This document shows, one piece after another, positions 18,018 through 26,841 of a stretch of DNA of 64,000 nt. The DNA is taken from assembly GCA_017795085.1 (NCBI GenBank), contig CP051246.1, positions 4,032,514 to 4,096,513 on the forward strand, given 5' to 3'. The stretch's first letter is position 1; the number at the start of each line of letters is the position of its first letter. The stretch is from Salegentibacter sp. Lineage in GTDB: Bacteria > Bacteroidota > Bacteroidia > Flavobacteriales > Flavobacteriaceae. The notes beneath the pieces were generated by a model that saw nothing but the letters and a program-made list of their open reading frames with translations, was not told the DNA's origin and did no database searches. A program made the translations under genes and the position numbers.

Positions 18018-18715
18018 AAAAATAATATAGGCTGAATACTAATTTTTTCTCTTAAAAAGATTTAAACTCCCTGCGTTTATATTGAAGAGGGGATCAAAAT
18101 TTGTATCGAATTTAAGGATACAAATATAGGTTATTTCCACTGTTTTGCCTATTCCAGAAAATAAAGATTAATAACCCGGTTTTGCTGAAAGTTAAAGCGA
18201 TAAATTTGGCTGATTTTCAGGAAATCGAATTGTTTTGAATGTATGCTGAATTCTTTTTTAAATTATTCAACCCCAGAAATAGTTTTCTAAATATTTAAAA
18301 TCTTTACCGAACACTACTGATATTAATTATCTAATCGATAATTTGGCCGGCAAATGCGGATTTTATCTACTTCTTTAGCCTTGAGTTCCGGCACTTTTTC
18401 ACTAGCCTGTGCAGGCCTGTTGTTAAACTTCTGGTCAATTTTATTCGAAATTAATTGATGATGCTGCACAACTATTCGTTTTATATTTACTTATTTTAAA
18501 CTTTTAATTGCTATGGGCAGATTTAGGTTTTTAATTTTTATAAAACTCCTGAGAATCTATTTTATGAGTTAAAATTTATATAATCTGATCTTTATTCATA
18601 AAAAAATTTAAAGAAGTTAATACTAGTTTGAAAAAGTTTCTTTTTTTTGTAAAAGAAGATTTTGTTACAACAACATTAACAAACCTTATATTTCCAATAG
18701 TTAAAATATAAAATT
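18018..18715. other. Long AT-rich gap between lepA and the sugar permease gene
   Basis: About 700 bases lie between divergent genes. I see no RNA gene here. On the minus strand, 18323-18490 is open for about 55 codons and ends KEVDKIRICRPNYRLDN, but it has no ATG and no recognised family, so it may be a remnant or chance. The last 150 bases before the permease gene are extremely AT-rich and presumably hold its promoter; no full TAnnTTTG is clear. Confidence 0.35.
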
Positions 18716-19981
18716 ATGGCAGAAGTAACTTCTCAGTCTAAAAACAGTACCAATAGGTCAATAATCATAATCGGGGTATTGTTTTTTATTTTTGGTTTTG
18801 TTACCTGGTTAAATTCGGTGCTTATCCCTTACCTTAAAACGGCTAACGAACTGAACAATTTTCAATCCTACCTGGTTGCTTTTGCTTCCTATATCTCGTA
18901 TTTGGTAATGGCCATTCCTTCGGCCTGGGTCTTAAAAAATACCGGGTTTAAAAAAGGAATGTCTTTAGGGCTTGTGGTGATGGCCATTGGCGCTTTGGTC
19001 TTTATCCCGGCTGCTTTGGTAAGAAACTATGCTTTTTTCCTCTTCGGGTTATTTGTACAGGGAACCGGGCTTGCGTTGTTGCAATCGGCCGCCAATCCGT
19101 ACATCACTATCCTCGGGCCAATTGAAAGTGCCGCCAAGCGGATAAGTATTATGGGAATTTGCAACAAATTGGCAGGAGCCCTGGCTCCTATAGTTTTTGG
19201 GGCAATTTTGCTGAAAAATATGGACAAAGTGGAAGCTAGCCTTGCAGGAATGAATGCTGTTGAAAAGGCCGCCGAACTCGATATGCTTTCGGCCCGCGTA
19301 ATTAGCCCTTATATCATTATGGCGGTTATCCTTTGCGGACTAGCCATCCTGATTTATTATTCCTCCCTGCCTGAAATTGAAACCGATGGGGAAGATGACA
19401 CCGTTGCGGCGGCCAATAAAAATAAAACCAGTGTCTTACAGTTTCCGAATTTACTTTTGGGCACTTTGGCGATGTTCCTATACGTGGGCGTTGAGGTTAT
19501 TGCCGGTGATACCGTAATTAGTTACGCGCGTGACGGACAGGACATCGCTACCAATGTTGCGAAATTTTTTACCACTTACACCTTAATCGCGATGATCGTA
19601 GGCTATTTGGTGGGCACGGTTACGATCCCCAGGTTTATCAGTCAGGAAAAGGCGATGCAGGTTTCAGGGATTTTGGGAATAATTTTAGGCCTGGCCGCTA
19701 TTTTTACCAATGGATTTATTTCCGTCTTATGTGTTTCCTTATTAGGTTTGGCCAATGCCTTGGTTTTTCCAGCTATCTGGCCACTTGCCTTAAAGGGGCT
19801 TGGGCGGTTTACCAAAATAGGCTCGTCTTTTTTGATTATGGCCCTGGCGGGCGGAGCAATTTTACCGCTGGTTTATGGTTGGCTTGCCGATGCGTTTAAT
19901 CCGCAACAGGCCTACTGGATTGTAATCCCTTCATACCTCTATATTTGGTTTTTTGCCAAAAAAGGGCATAAGATTAGATAA
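18716..19981 (+). CDS. FHS-type MFS sugar permease (GluP/NagP-like)
   Basis: The 421-residue protein has 12 hydrophobic segments and the FucP/GluP family pattern (FGFVTWLNSVLIPYLK, then ELNNFQSYLVAFASYISYLV and later AANPYITILG). Such transporters carry hexoses or N-acetylated amino sugars with protons across the inner membrane; the Bacteroidota NagP proteins for GlcNAc belong here. Its position before GH20 and murQ on the same strand supports GlcNAc, MurNAc or a small muropeptide sugar as substrate, but the sugar itself is inference. Confidence 0.85.
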   Translation: MAEVTSQSKNSTNRSIIIIGVLFFIFGFVTWLNSVLIPYLKTANELNNFQSYLVAFASYISYLVMAIPSAWVLKNTGFKKGMSLGLVVMAIGALVFIPAALVRNYAFFLFGLFVQGTGLALLQSAANPYITILGPIESAAKRISIMGICNKLAGALAPIVFGAILLKNMDKVEASLAGMNAVEKAAELDMLSARVISPYIIMAVILCGLAILIYYSSLPEIETDGEDDTVAAANKNKTSVLQFPNLLLGTLAMFLYVGVEVIAGDTVISYARDGQDIATNVAKFFTTYTLIAMIVGYLVGTVTIPRFISQEKAMQVSGILGIILGLAAIFTNGFISVLCVSLLGLANALVFPAIWPLALKGLGRFTKIGSSFLIMALAGGAILPLVYGWLADAFNPQQAYWIVIPSYLYIWFFAKKGHKIR

Positions 19982-20092
19982 AAAACGGAATATTCGTTAT
20001 TATGCCAGTAATTGAGAGTTGTGTCACTTCGGTTTTGATGATAACCGAAACTGTATCGAGAAGCGTTTTATCAGAATAAAATTTTTTTAAAT

Positions 20093-21658
20093 ATGAGAGT
20101 TCTAAAATTATCCCTTGCTTTTTTCTTTCTCGGATTGTTGAATATTACAGCTCAGGAATCACGGGTACCTGCAATTATCCCACAGCCGCAGGAAATTACC
20201 TGGCAGGAAGGAGAATTTATTTTACCCGAAAGGGCTGTGATTTGTTATGGCCCCAACGCCAAAACTTCAGCAGAGTGGTTACAGCAATTATTGCTGAATA
20301 CCAATACCGAGACTTATTCTATGAAAGGGGAAGACTGTCGTGGTTTTTCTTTGGAAATAGAGGAGAGTTTAAAAGAGAATTTGGGGGCAGAGGGCTATGA
20401 GTTAAAAATTGAAGACGATAAAGTTTCCTTTACCGCAGCTACAGAAAAGGGTTTGTTTTATGCGATTCAGAGTTTTCGACAAATTTTACCTTCAGCATTA
20501 GAACAGGGGCGGCTTAACGAAGAAATCAGGTTACCTCAGGTTACTATTACCGATAGCCCAAAATATGAATGGCGGGGTTCGATGCTTGATATCGCTCGAA
20601 GCTTTTTTGGCCCAGGGTATATTAAAAAACATATAGACCGGATGGCGCTTTATAAACTCAATCGACTTCATCTTCATTTAACCGATGATCAGGGCTGGCG
20701 TATTGAAATTAAAAATAAACCAGAACTTGCTGAAAAAGGCAGTATGGGAGCGGTAAAGGGAGGCCGCTCAGGCTATTTAACCCAGGCAGAATATAAAGAA
20801 ATACAGGAATATGCCGCAGCTAGAAATATTATGATTATTCCTGAAATTGATATGCCGGGTCATATTTATGCCGCATTGTTGGCTTATCCTGAATTAAATT
20901 GTGATGATAACGCTAACCTAACGCCGAAACGAGCCATTCCACCCGGGCTTTTTCACGGCTATGAAGTGGGCTGGAGTAAATTTTGTTTAGATAAACCTGA
21001 AATTTATGATTTTGTAGCCACTGTTTTAGGTGAAGTTGCTGAAATCACTGACGGCCCGTATTTGCATATTGGCGGCGATGAAATTGAAGATGAACGTTAC
21101 GAAGAATTTGTTGTAAAAGCCGATTCTATTGTTCGCGGACTAGGGAAAACCGCTATTGGTTGGGAAGAAGTGACCAAAGCCAAAGTAGATGAAAGTTTTA
21201 TTAGTCAGCGTTGGCATGGTAAAACCGAAAGTGTGGTAAATGTAAAAATTATTGAATCTATTTGTTCTCATTTTTATTTTGATCACGCTAATGTGGAAGG
21301 GCAGAAGTTGACCAATAATTGGTGTAAGGAAGATGGTGTTTCCTTGAGAGATGTTTATGATTTTACTTCAGATAATAAAAGCGTAATTGGGGTAGAAGCA
21401 CCATTATGGACAGAAAAGGTGCTTAGTGATGCTGCTGCCGATAACCGGTTTTGGCCAAGAACAATCGCCCTGGCCGAAATAGGCTGGAGTGAAGATGAAG
21501 ACAGAGATTTTGTAAACTTCACAAAACGCTTGGGAATGCATGGAAAACGTCTTGACCATTTACAGGCAAATTATTTTCGAACCCCTGAAGTAGAATGGAA
21601 TAGTGAAAAAGGAGAAGGAATATTTTCAGGATATATGCCTGAAAAAGAAGAAAAATAG
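20093..21658 (+). CDS. GH20 beta-N-acetylhexosaminidase
   Basis: The 521-residue protein has a signal peptide ending near residue 20 (LLNITAQ), a GH20b N-terminal domain (to about residue 140) and the catalytic barrel. LHLHLTDDQGWRIEI and the Asp-Glu pair in YLHIGGDEIEDE (about residue 330) mark substrate-assisted catalysis using the 2-acetamido group. It removes terminal GlcNAc or GalNAc from glycans in the periplasm or outside the cell. It lies between the permease gene and murQ on one strand, suggesting supply of GlcNAc-containing sugars to the same pathway. Confidence 0.93.
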   Translation: MRVLKLSLAFFFLGLLNITAQESRVPAIIPQPQEITWQEGEFILPERAVICYGPNAKTSAEWLQQLLLNTNTETYSMKGEDCRGFSLEIEESLKENLGAEGYELKIEDDKVSFTAATEKGLFYAIQSFRQILPSALEQGRLNEEIRLPQVTITDSPKYEWRGSMLDIARSFFGPGYIKKHIDRMALYKLNRLHLHLTDDQGWRIEIKNKPELAEKGSMGAVKGGRSGYLTQAEYKEIQEYAAARNIMIIPEIDMPGHIYAALLAYPELNCDDNANLTPKRAIPPGLFHGYEVGWSKFCLDKPEIYDFVATVLGEVAEITDGPYLHIGGDEIEDERYEEFVVKADSIVRGLGKTAIGWEEVTKAKVDESFISQRWHGKTESVVNVKIIESICSHFYFDHANVEGQKLTNNWCKEDGVSLRDVYDFTSDNKSVIGVEAPLWTEKVLSDAAADNRFWPRTIALAEIGWSEDEDRDFVNFTKRLGMHGKRLDHLQANYFRTPEVEWNSEKGEGIFSGYMPEKEEK

Positions 21659-21686
21659 CCAAAATACTACACAAAGAAGACAGAAA

Positions 21687-22502
21687 ATGCAATATAAAAG
21701 CCCTGATACTGAGAAAACTTCCAGATATAATAATTTAGAGAAAATGAGCACTAAGGAGTTGCTCAACAATATAAACAAAGAAGATAAAAGCGTTCCTGAG
21801 AGCATTGAAAAGGCAATTCCGGCAATAGAAAAACTGGTAGACCAAATTGTCCCTAAAATGGGAGATGGGGGGCGTTTGTTTTATATTGGTGCCGGCACCA
21901 GCGGAAGACTCGGAGTTTTAGACGCTTCTGAATGTCCGCCAACTTATGGTGTACCAGCTGATTGGGTAATTGGTTTAATTGCCGGTGGTGATATTGCCTT
22001 AAGAAAAGCGGTTGAAAACGCTGAAGACGATACCCAACAAGCCTGGAAAGATCTTCAGGAATATAAAATTTCTAAAAAAGATGTATTGGTGGGAATTGCC
22101 GCATCGGGAACTACTCCCTATGTAATTGGCGGAATTAAAGAGGCCCGTGAAAAAGGGATAGTTACAGGCTGTGTTACCTGTAGTTCCGGAAGTCCCTTAG
22201 CTGAGGTAAGTGAATTCCCGGTAGAGGTGATTACGGGCCCTGAATTTGTAACCGGAAGCACAAGAATGAAGGCTGGCACTGCACAAAAACTAGTCTTAAA
22301 TATGATATCTACCAGCCTAATGATAAAATTAGGCCGCGTTAAGGGAAATAAAATGGTAGACATGCAACTCTCCAATAAAAAACTTGTAGGCCGCGGGACC
22401 CGTATGATTATGGAAGAATTAGACATACCTGAAGAAAAAGCTGCTGAATTACTTAAAAAATATGGGAGCGTTCGCAATGCCGTAGCAAAACATAAAGACT
22501 AA
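21687..22502 (+). CDS. murQ: N-acetylmuramic acid 6-phosphate etherase
   Basis: The SIS-domain protein carries the MurQ signature GAGTSGRLGVLDASECPPTYG. Further conserved blocks are GLIAGG, VGIAASGTTPYVIGG and TGSTRMKAGTAQKLVLNM. It cleaves the D-lactyl ether of MurNAc-6-P to give GlcNAc-6-P and D-lactate in the cytosol. I choose the ATG at 21687 (271 residues, starting MQYKSPDTEKTSRYNNLEK) because it aligns with the usual start; an in-frame ATG at 21603 lies inside the GH20 gene and would add an unrelated Lys-rich tail. The product is slightly short at the C-terminus compared with E. coli MurQ. Only 28 bases separate it from the GH20 gene. Confidence 0.93.
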   Translation: MQYKSPDTEKTSRYNNLEKMSTKELLNNINKEDKSVPESIEKAIPAIEKLVDQIVPKMGDGGRLFYIGAGTSGRLGVLDASECPPTYGVPADWVIGLIAGGDIALRKAVENAEDDTQQAWKDLQEYKISKKDVLVGIAASGTTPYVIGGIKEAREKGIVTGCVTCSSGSPLAEVSEFPVEVITGPEFVTGSTRMKAGTAQKLVLNMISTSLMIKLGRVKGNKMVDMQLSNKKLVGRGTRMIMEELDIPEEKAAELLKKYGSVRNAVAKHKD

Positions 22503-22676
22503 ACTCACTTATATAAAAAAATAATACAAGATACCTTAAAAATAAAAAAAATAATTAAATGTTTTTTTATTTTACTCAAAAGCATATCTTTATAATGTTT
22601 TTGAACTTAAAAATTATATAAGCTACATATTCAGGACATCCTGATAGTAGTATTTATTAGTTTAGTTATGGTTTGT

Positions 22677-22714
22677 AAAAGTCCTTCAGAATTCATTTTT
22701 TGAGGGACTTTTTT
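22677..22714. terminator. Bidirectional terminator between murQ and the deoR-type gene
   Basis: AAAAGTCCTTCA and TGAGGGACTTTT pair over 12 bp with one G-T wobble, followed by TTTTAT on the plus strand and preceded by A residues that serve the minus strand. It lies between convergent genes. A separate small palindrome TCAGGA-CA-TCCTGA is at 22631-22644. Confidence 0.75.
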
Positions 22715-22799
22715 ATACTCTCTCTTATCTTGCCACTTCTTAAATAATCAATACTTAAAAGTTTATCTTAAGCTTTCGAATTTCTAAATGATTTATTTC

Positions 22800-23552
22800 T
22801 TATAAAATTTGTAGTCCGGCTTTATGGTATTTTTCAAGATTAGGGGAGTCGGGATTCAATTCCGTAACCAATGTATCCGTGGCGATTATGTCACAAACTT
22901 TAAAACGATTGGAGGTATTGAGTTTTTTTGAAATAGTAAGGGAAATTAATTTTTTAGAAGATTTAACCATTGCCTTTTTCATTTGTGCAATTTCCCAATC
23001 CAGTTCTGTAATACCTTTTTCGATATCCATATATCCGGTACCCAGAAAACAAATGTCGGCAGTGATTTCAGATAATACATTTATGGTACTTCCTCCGGTG
23101 GCCAGTTGTGACCCTCTTAGCAGTTTCCCTCCGATAAGGTGAACTTCATGTTTGGAGGAATTGTTTAGTAGCTCAACTGCCATAGGTAAACTAGGTGTGA
23201 AAAAAGTCAGGTTCATCTTTCTGGGAAGTAGTTTAGCTAATTCCAAATTAGTTGAGCCGCCGGTAATTAGTACCACATCTCCGTGATTTAAAAGCGAAAT
23301 TCCCTTCTTTGCAATAATAGATTTGTTTTCATACTCGTAGATTTCCCGTGTGTGGTCTAAATGAATATTAAACCCATTGGAAACTGCTCCTCCATGAACT
23401 TTTTTTAAATGCTTCAATTTATCAAGTTCTTTAAGATCCCTACGCACTGTATCTATCGAAACATTTAGGCTTCTGGTTAAATCGCTTAAAAGAACTCTAT
23501 TATGTAAATGTAATTCATGGAGTATGATTTGATGGCGTTCTGTTTTCTTCAT
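22800..23552 (-). CDS. DeoR/GlpR family sugar-phosphate-sensing regulator
   Basis: The 250-residue protein has the DeoR winged helix at residues 1 to 57 (MKKTERHQIILHELH and SIDTVRRDLKELDKLKHLKKVHGGAV) and a C-terminal DeoRC sensor with VLITGGSTNLELAKLL and DICFLGTGYMD. Such proteins repress catabolic operons until a phosphorylated sugar binds. It lies between murQ and the SusC/SusD operon and is divergent from the latter, so it is the best candidate regulator of one or both, possibly responding to GlcNAc-6-P or MurNAc-6-P. The effector is inference. Confidence 0.9.
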   Translation of the reverse strand: MKKTERHQIILHELHLHNRVLLSDLTRSLNVSIDTVRRDLKELDKLKHLKKVHGGAVSNGFNIHLDHTREIYEYENKSIIAKKGISLLNHGDVVLITGGSTNLELAKLLPRKMNLTFFTPSLPMAVELLNNSSKHEVHLIGGKLLRGSQLATGGSTINVLSEITADICFLGTGYMDIEKGITELDWEIAQMKKAMVKSSKKLISLTISKKLNTSNRFKVCDIIATDTLVTELNPDSPNLEKYHKAGLQIL

Positions 23553-23691
23553 AAATAATATATAGTCAATTTATTAGTGTTTTTTACGTTAAAAAAAATA
23601 AAAAATAATAGAGTTTGAAAAATCTGATTTTACAGATTAAATAATAAATATGCAATAAAAAACAGCATATATAAATTATATAATCACAATA

Positions 23692-23718
23692 ATAGCAAAA
23701 AAATATATTTTTTGCTAT
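23692..23718. promoter_or_regulatory. Palindrome upstream of the susC promoter, candidate operator
   Basis: Perfect 11-bp arms ATAGCAAAAAA (23692-23702) and TTTTTTGCTAT (23708-23718) flank a 5-base centre. It ends six bases before the -33 TTG of susC, in the gap shared with the divergent DeoR-type gene. The location suits an operator for that regulator, though nothing in the sequence proves binding. Confidence 0.45.
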
Positions 23719-23724
23719 ATAATA

Positions 23725-23756
23725 TTGCTAATTATAGTGATAAATTATTATGTTTG
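23725..23756 (+). promoter_or_regulatory. Promoter of the susCD operon
   Basis: TTG at 23725-23727, a 21-base spacer and TATGTTTG at 23749-23756 match the Bacteroidota promoter consensus. The start of transcription would fall near 23763, giving a leader of about 23 bases. Confidence 0.65.
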
Positions 23757-23785
23757 TTTATGTAAATAATTGTTAATGAATAAAT

Positions 23786-26700
23786 ATGAAAAATCACTTT
23801 CGTAAATCAATTTTGATTATTCTCTCCTTGATTTCATTTCAAGTTTTTGCACAGGAGCGAGAAGTTTCGGGTACTGTGATAGATGAGGAAGGTTTGCCTT
23901 TACCAGGAGTAAATGTAATTGAGAAAAATACAAATAATGGAACGGTAACAGACTTTGATGGTAATTTTAGCCTGGAAATCGCAGACACGGAAGATGCCAT
24001 TTTGGTATTCTCATCTATTGGTTTTGTAGAACAGGAAGTTGTTGTGGGAGATAAAACCACCTTTAATATTTCTATGGCAGTAGATACCGAAAGTCTCGAC
24101 GAAGTAGTGGTTACTGCATTTGGTATTGAAAGAGACCAAAAATCTTTGAGCTATGGAGTGCAGGAATTAGAATCAGAGGAATTGGCAGAAGGTAATCAAA
24201 CCAATATGGTTAGTGGATTACAAGGAAAAGTTTCGGGTGTAAATATAGCAAATTCTGGTGGCGCACCGGGGACTTCAGCAACAATCCTTATCCGGGGTGG
24301 TACTTCTATTACTGGAGATAACCAACCTCTGTTTGTGGTAGACGGAATTCCTATAGATAATACTACAGATTCTAGTGTTGAAGTTGCCAGCATAAACCGT
24401 GCAGCTGATTTGAACCCGGAAGACATTGAAAGTATATCAGTATTAAAAGGACCAGCTGCAGCAGCTCTCTATGGAATTCGCGCTGCAGAAGGTGCGGTTA
24501 TTATTACAACTAAAAAAGGTAAGGCCGGAGTGAGTTCAATTACTTATTCTGGAACCTATTCGGTAGATGAGGTTTTGGGAACTCCAGATGTACAACAAAC
24601 TTTTGGTGAAGGCCAGCAAAACCTTGATGGTGGTTTTGGATATACGCAACCTTCGCAATTTAACTGGGGTCCAGAAGTGGCTGAAGGCACACCTACTTAC
24701 AATCAAATTAGAGATTTTTATCAAACCTCTCAGACGCAAAATCATAACGTTAGTTATTCTACCGGAACAGAGAAAAGTTCAATATATTTATCTATTGGAG
24801 ATGTTTCTCAAGAAGGGGTGATTAAAACAACAAGTTATGATAAAACTTCCTTTAGGCTTAATACTAGTTCTCAAATGGGCGATAATTTAACTATTGGGGG
24901 GTCTGCAAATTATATTGTGAGTAAAATTGGAAGTGCCAAACAAGGTAATGCTTCGGGAAGTAGTTATACAAGTTTGCTGTCTTACCCAATAAATCAAAAT
25001 ATCCAGGATTTTTATACCGAGGACATGAATCAAAGAATGTTCTTTCCGGGTCAGGAATTTGATAATCCTTATTGGAGTTTAGAAAATAGTCCTAACAATA
25101 ATAAAGTAAATCGCCTTATTGGACAGGTAAATTTAAATTACAGCTTTCTTGATGATTTCAATCTTTCTTATAAGTTGGGAACAGATTATTATAGAGAATT
25201 TGATAAGCGTGTTATAGGAGAAGGATCTTTGATACCTACTTTAGAAAATGGTTCAATCAACCAGTATGAAAAAGAGAGTCGAAGAACAACTTCCAACCTT
25301 ATATTAAGTTACAATAAAGAAATTACTGATGATTTTACCATTGATGCGCTGGCAGGAAATATGATAGAAGACTGGCGTTTTCAAACGACTTACAGTTCCG
25401 GTATAGGTTTTCAGGCTCCCGGTATATATAGTATAGGGAATATATCTCAGGAAAATCAGAATATATCAGAAGTAATTAATAGAAGACGTGCGGTAGGAGT
25501 ATTTGGAGAGTTGAAGTTTGGTTGGCAAGATGCATTATTTTTGAATTTCACCGGTAGAAATGACTGGTCTTCTACTTTACCCGAAGATGATCGATCTTTC
25601 TTTTATCCTTCTATAGGTTCTTCGGCAGTATTAACTGAGTTAATAGATAACCTTTCTTCAGATAATGGATTATCCTATTTACAATTAAAAGGTACCTGGG
25701 CAAAAGTGGGTAAAGATGCCGGTATAGGGAGATTACAAACGTTATTAAGTACAAATATTAATCCTTTGGCTAGTTCGGCTTATACTTATAATGGCGTTGA
25801 TGTAGGTAATCCTCAACTTGTTCCAGAATTTACAAATAGTTATGAAATAGGTTTCGATTCCCGTTTCTTCCAAAATCGTTTAAGATTGGATATGAATTTT
25901 TATTATAGTAAATCTGAAAATCAAATCCTTCAGGATATTCGGGTACCGCCTTCAGCAGGAACTTTCTACGCAACGCTAAATGGGGGTTCTATAGAGAATA
26001 AAGGGGTTGAAGCTTTGTTAACAGCAAAAGTTTTCCCGAGATCAAACGATTTTCAATGGGATATGACCTATAATTTAGGGGTAAATCAAAGTAACGTGAT
26101 AAATTTACCCGGACAATTAGATGAAGTATATTTATCAGACTCCTGGACTTTTCAAAATACGGCAGCCGGAGCGGCAATTTTAGATGGTTCTTTATTCGGT
26201 TTGAGGGGGTACCGTCCTACTCGAAATGATGAAGGAGAGCTTTTAATTGGTCCTGGAGGTATTCCATTGTTGGAAACAGTTGTATTTGAAGATGTAAACA
26301 GATTACCAGATTGGACCTTAGGAATAACGAATAGCCTTGCTTATAAGAATTTTAATCTTTCGTTTCTTTTAGATTTAGTTCAGGGGCAGGATGCTTATAA
26401 TGCTACTAAATCTGCATTATCTTATTATGGACTGGCAGAGGAGACTTTAACTAGGAGTGCAGATGGCACAAGGGTAATTGAAGGCGTTTATGCAGATGGT
26501 ACTCCTAATACTACAGTAATAACAGAACAACAATACTATCAGGAATACTGGTCGCAAAATGCTGAAAACTTTATTGAAGATGCTTCTTTTGCCAGATTGC
26601 GGTATGTAACGCTAAGTTATGGCTTACCCTCAAACTTTTTGGATAGACTTAATTTGACCTCAGCTGAATTATCTGTAACAGGAAGAAACCTTTTTACAAT

Positions 26701-26836
26701 TACCGATTACAGCGGTGTAGATCCTGAAGTGAATACTTTTGGAGCAGGTGTATCCGGAGCAGGTTCATTAGGGATAGATAACTTGGGTACTCCTAACACC
26801 CGAGGATTTGATTTAGGACTTCGATTTAAATTTTAG
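23786..26836 (+). CDS. SusC/RagA-type TonB-dependent outer membrane transporter
   Basis: The 1016-residue protein has a signal peptide ending at about residue 22 (VFAQ), a carboxypeptidase-regulatory-like domain (EREVSGTVIDEEGLPLPG to about residue 100), a TonB-box-like region (SLDEVVVTAFG), a plug with SVLKGPAAAALYG and GAVIITTKKGKAG, and a C-terminal barrel ending in RGFDLGLRFKF. It forms the energised channel that brings oligomeric nutrients over the outer membrane together with SusD. The SusD gene follows after 5 bases. In this neighbourhood the likely cargo is an amino-sugar oligomer or muropeptide. Confidence 0.95.
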   Translation: MKNHFRKSILIILSLISFQVFAQEREVSGTVIDEEGLPLPGVNVIEKNTNNGTVTDFDGNFSLEIADTEDAILVFSSIGFVEQEVVVGDKTTFNISMAVDTESLDEVVVTAFGIERDQKSLSYGVQELESEELAEGNQTNMVSGLQGKVSGVNIANSGGAPGTSATILIRGGTSITGDNQPLFVVDGIPIDNTTDSSVEVASINRAADLNPEDIESISVLKGPAAAALYGIRAAEGAVIITTKKGKAGVSSITYSGTYSVDEVLGTPDVQQTFGEGQQNLDGGFGYTQPSQFNWGPEVAEGTPTYNQIRDFYQTSQTQNHNVSYSTGTEKSSIYLSIGDVSQEGVIKTTSYDKTSFRLNTSSQMGDNLTIGGSANYIVSKIGSAKQGNASGSSYTSLLSYPINQNIQDFYTEDMNQRMFFPGQEFDNPYWSLENSPNNNKVNRLIGQVNLNYSFLDDFNLSYKLGTDYYREFDKRVIGEGSLIPTLENGSINQYEKESRRTTSNLILSYNKEITDDFTIDALAGNMIEDWRFQTTYSSGIGFQAPGIYSIGNISQENQNISEVINRRRAVGVFGELKFGWQDALFLNFTGRNDWSSTLPEDDRSFFYPSIGSSAVLTELIDNLSSDNGLSYLQLKGTWAKVGKDAGIGRLQTLLSTNINPLASSAYTYNGVDVGNPQLVPEFTNSYEIGFDSRFFQNRLRLDMNFYYSKSENQILQDIRVPPSAGTFYATLNGGSIENKGVEALLTAKVFPRSNDFQWDMTYNLGVNQSNVINLPGQLDEVYLSDSWTFQNTAAGAAILDGSLFGLRGYRPTRNDEGELLIGPGGIPLLETVVFEDVNRLPDWTLGITNSLAYKNFNLSFLLDLVQGQDAYNATKSALSYYGLAEETLTRSADGTRVIEGVYADGTPNTTVITEQQYYQEYWSQNAENFIEDASFARLRYVTLSYGLPSNFLDRLNLTSAELSVTGRNLFTITDYSGVDPEVNTFGAGVSGAGSLGIDNLGTPNTRGFDLGLRFKF

Positions 26837-26841
26837 AAACT

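Noticed and set aside
21603..21686. Upstream in-frame ATG as murQ start
   Set aside because: It lies inside the GH20 coding region and adds a Lys-rich tail with no similarity to MurQ N-termini.
22118..22477. Minus-strand 119-codon frame
   Set aside because: It lies wholly inside murQ on the opposite strand and mirrors its codon pattern.
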